DNA of 64,000 nucleotides, from assembly GCF_003970695.1 (NCBI RefSeq), contig NZ_CP034570.1, forward strand, positions 2,604,001 through 2,668,000, read 5' to 3'. Within the stretch, counting starts at the first letter, position 1. The number at the start of each line of letters is the position of its first letter. Positions 62,617 to 64,000 of this stretch are shown here, piece by piece. Origin of the DNA: Maribacter sp. MJ134. Lineage in GTDB: Bacteria > Bacteroidota > Bacteroidia > Flavobacteriales > Flavobacteriaceae. A program made the position numbers and the translations under genes. The notes beneath the pieces were generated by a model. It worked only from the letters and a program-made list of their open reading frames with translations, was not told where the DNA came from and ran no database searches.

Positions 62617-63237
62617 ATGGAGGGTAATTCTACTTGGTTAATTCAAAATATCCTTCCTTATCTAGGTGTAATTGGCCTGATTTGGGGTGTTTGGCAATTT
62701 TTTCTTAAACGGAAATATGAGAAGAAAGATGAGTTAAGAATAAAGAAAACCAACACCTATTTGATACTACAATCTGAATTAGATAATATTACCTCTATCC
62801 TTCTGAAACCCTTTATTAATCATGATTCAATTTCCATAGGTCAAGAATTAAATTTAATAAGAAAACTGCAAACAAATAGGTCGCGTGGTACCAAAGAAAT
62901 TCAACAAGAAAAACAATTAATTGAAGCTTCTATTTTAAATCACAATGAACAATTAGTCGAGTTATATAAAAATTTAAAAAAGGATTTGGAATTGAAAATC
63001 AATAATTTATTTGAAATAGATGGACTTCGAACATTTGGAAGTATAGTCATTATAAATCATTTGAGTAAAATAAAATCAGAACTCCTTAGTTTGAAATATT
63101 CAATAGAAAATAAAATTATTGAGATTAATAGTTCAAAGGAATTTTATATTCCAAATGAGGTTCCCTCTTTATATCTTCCTCTTATGAAAGAATTAGCTCA
63201 ACTAACCACTCAAATAAGAAAAGAAATAAACTCTTGA
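62617..63237 (+). CDS. small membrane-anchored protein of unknown function
   Basis: I do not recognise this 206-residue protein. It begins with a short outside segment and one membrane helix (about 11-28, LPYLGVIGLIWGVWQFFL) followed by a positive stop (KRKYEKKDELRIKK). The rest is predicted helical and charged, with leucine-rich stretches (NEQLVELYKNLKKDLELKINNLFEI) that could form a coiled coil. It starts 32 bases after mfd. It is richer in A and T and in Lys, Asn and Ile codons than its neighbours, which could mean recent gain. Confidence 0.6.
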   Translation: MEGNSTWLIQNILPYLGVIGLIWGVWQFFLKRKYEKKDELRIKKTNTYLILQSELDNITSILLKPFINHDSISIGQELNLIRKLQTNRSRGTKEIQQEKQLIEASILNHNEQLVELYKNLKKDLELKINNLFEIDGLRTFGSIVIINHLSKIKSELLSLKYSIENKIIEINSSKEFYIPNEVPSLYLPLMKELAQLTTQIRKEINS

Positions 63238-63378
63238 TTTTTTTAAGCGTAAAAATAACTTTAGTGTTATAAGTTCTAGGATTACAATGCCGTGCTAATG
63301 TCGGGTCAAATTTTGGGAAGTTCTTAGGTTTGGTTTTATCTTGATTGTAACATTGCTGAACACTTAAAATCTAAACAG

Positions 63379-64000
63379 ATGAAACAACCAGCATTAGGTT
63401 CTAAAATTGTTGAGTTACGCAAGCAAAAAGGTCTCACCCAAGAAGAATTGGTAGAACGCTGTAATATTAACGTACGCACCCTGCAGCGCATAGAAAATGG
63501 GGAAGTATCCCCTAGGAGCTATACGATCAAAACCATACTGTCCGCTTTGGACCATGATTATGAGGAGCTCTATTCCTCTACGGAGGAAACTACCGGTACC
63601 GATATCGTCGTTAACTCGGAGGGCGAAGCTAAATCTATCGGCACCTTGCTGATCGTAGCCAGTATTTTTGGTATCCTTTACCTCCTTATTGGTCCGTTCG
63701 AAGGTTTTGCCGATTACTATCGTTTTGGTGATGGCGAGCTCGTTTTTGGATTGGCCGGTCATATTATTATCAAAATCATTTCTTATATAGGCTATGCCGT
63801 CCTTATTTATGGTTTCCTTATCGTAGGAAAGCTCTTGAGAAATTATTTGATGAAAATAGCTGCGGTGCTACTTATTGTGGTCCTTTTACTATTTTATGCT
63901 TATGATATTACATCTCTCTTTTTTGAAAGCACTTTTCCTATTGAAGGAATCCTTATAGCGGAATCCATCATATTAGGGACCTTGGGAGTGCTTTTCGGTA
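63379..64000 (+). CDS. XRE-type HTH regulator with C-terminal membrane helices, right end missing
   Basis: The frame opens at the ATG at 63379 and runs off the right edge (207 complete codons). Residues 1-65 are a Cro/CI-type HTH: GSKIVELRKQKGLTQEELVERCNINVRTLQRIENGEVSPRSYTIKTILSAL. An acidic linker follows, then at least four membrane helices (from about residue 88: IGTLLIVASIFGILYLLIG, IIIKIISYIGYAVLIYGFLIV, KIAAVLLIVVLLLFYAYDI). A DNA-binding domain tied to the membrane suggests direct membrane-to-promoter sensing. Such XRE-plus-membrane proteins are common in Flavobacteriia and have unknown signals. Confidence 0.82.
   Translation, partial: MKQPALGSKIVELRKQKGLTQEELVERCNINVRTLQRIENGEVSPRSYTIKTILSALDHDYEELYSSTEETTGTDIVVNSEGEAKSIGTLLIVASIFGILYLLIGPFEGFADYYRFGDGELVFGLAGHIIIKIISYIGYAVLIYGFLIVGKLLRNYLMKIAAVLLIVVLLLFYAYDITSLFFESTFPIEGILIAESIILGTLGVLFG

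Noticed and set aside
62617-64000. Prophage or mobile island at the right end
   Set aside because: No integrase, attachment-site repeat or phage gene is visible, and only one gene is clearly AT-rich.

Overview
The window looks like chromosomal DNA of a marine-type member of the Flavobacteriaceae (Bacteroidota; Maribacter, Zobellia, Arenibacter or Cellulophaga relatives would fit). The reasons are a SusC/SusD pair with a hybrid two-component regulator, many lipoproteins, a secreted protease with a type IX secretion (T9SS) sorting domain, a monofunctional aspartokinase, Bacteroidota-type -7 boxes (TAnnTTTG) before several genes, and little Shine-Dalgarno sequence. The genus is an inference.

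Positions 1-18114 form a glycan utilisation locus, most likely for xylan. On the minus strand are a one-protein hybrid sensor/AraC regulator (5395-9507), the TonB-dependent SusC-like transporter (2092-5151), its SusD-like lipoprotein (527-2071) and the start of an FG-GAP/VCBS lipoprotein cut by the window edge (1-325). Divergently on the plus strand are a surface lipoprotein with three tandem beta-sandwich modules (9693-11765), a GH10 endo-xylanase (11964-13607), a GH3 beta-xylosidase-type enzyme with an inserted PA14 domain (13657-16293) and a sodium/solute symporter (16447-18114). Together they read as bind, cut, import, debranch or hydrolyse, and take up sugar, under control of the sensor.

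Positions 18124-22453 carry a two-gene mutagenic polymerase operon (dinB then a DnaE2-like polymerase, which starts with TTG) behind two near-identical palindromes. Next come a secreted two-domain protein, tRNA-Leu(CAA), prs flanked by REP-like repeats, the ribosomal protein L25/Ctc gene, pth, a T9SS reprolysin-like protease overlapping a lipoprotein gene, ribF with an HTTM membrane protein, serS, a ComEC-like metallo-beta-lactamase-fold protein, a TPR protein, a DUF4286-GGCT fusion, rsmA overlapping mgtE, a cupin, a 2-hydroxyacid dehydrogenase behind a 5x heptamer repeat, and small DUF1801, VOC and TM2 proteins.

Positions 43796-45159 are a short arsenic-type cluster (arsR, DUF6428, arsN-like acetyltransferase) with no visible efflux pump or reductase. 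It meets a convergent minus-strand group: a GNAT protein, aspartokinase and a bifunctional OlsF-like acyltransferase. Then follow fbp, a TerB-like protein, the complete ligase-associated DNA repair operon (exonuclease, ligase, Lhr-type helicase, PdeM), a TspO-related membrane protein, a pyridine nucleotide-disulfide oxidoreductase with an unusual C-terminal motif, mfd, an unrecognised small membrane-anchored protein and the start of an XRE-type membrane regulator that runs off the right edge.

Most of the window is ordinary housekeeping DNA. The parts most worth a second look are the three-module glycan-binding lipoprotein, the twin palindromes before dinB-dnaE2, the pump-less ars cluster, the DUF4286-GGCT fusion and the intergenic heptamer and hairpin repeats. 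I saw no CRISPR array, insertion sequence, prophage or integrase.
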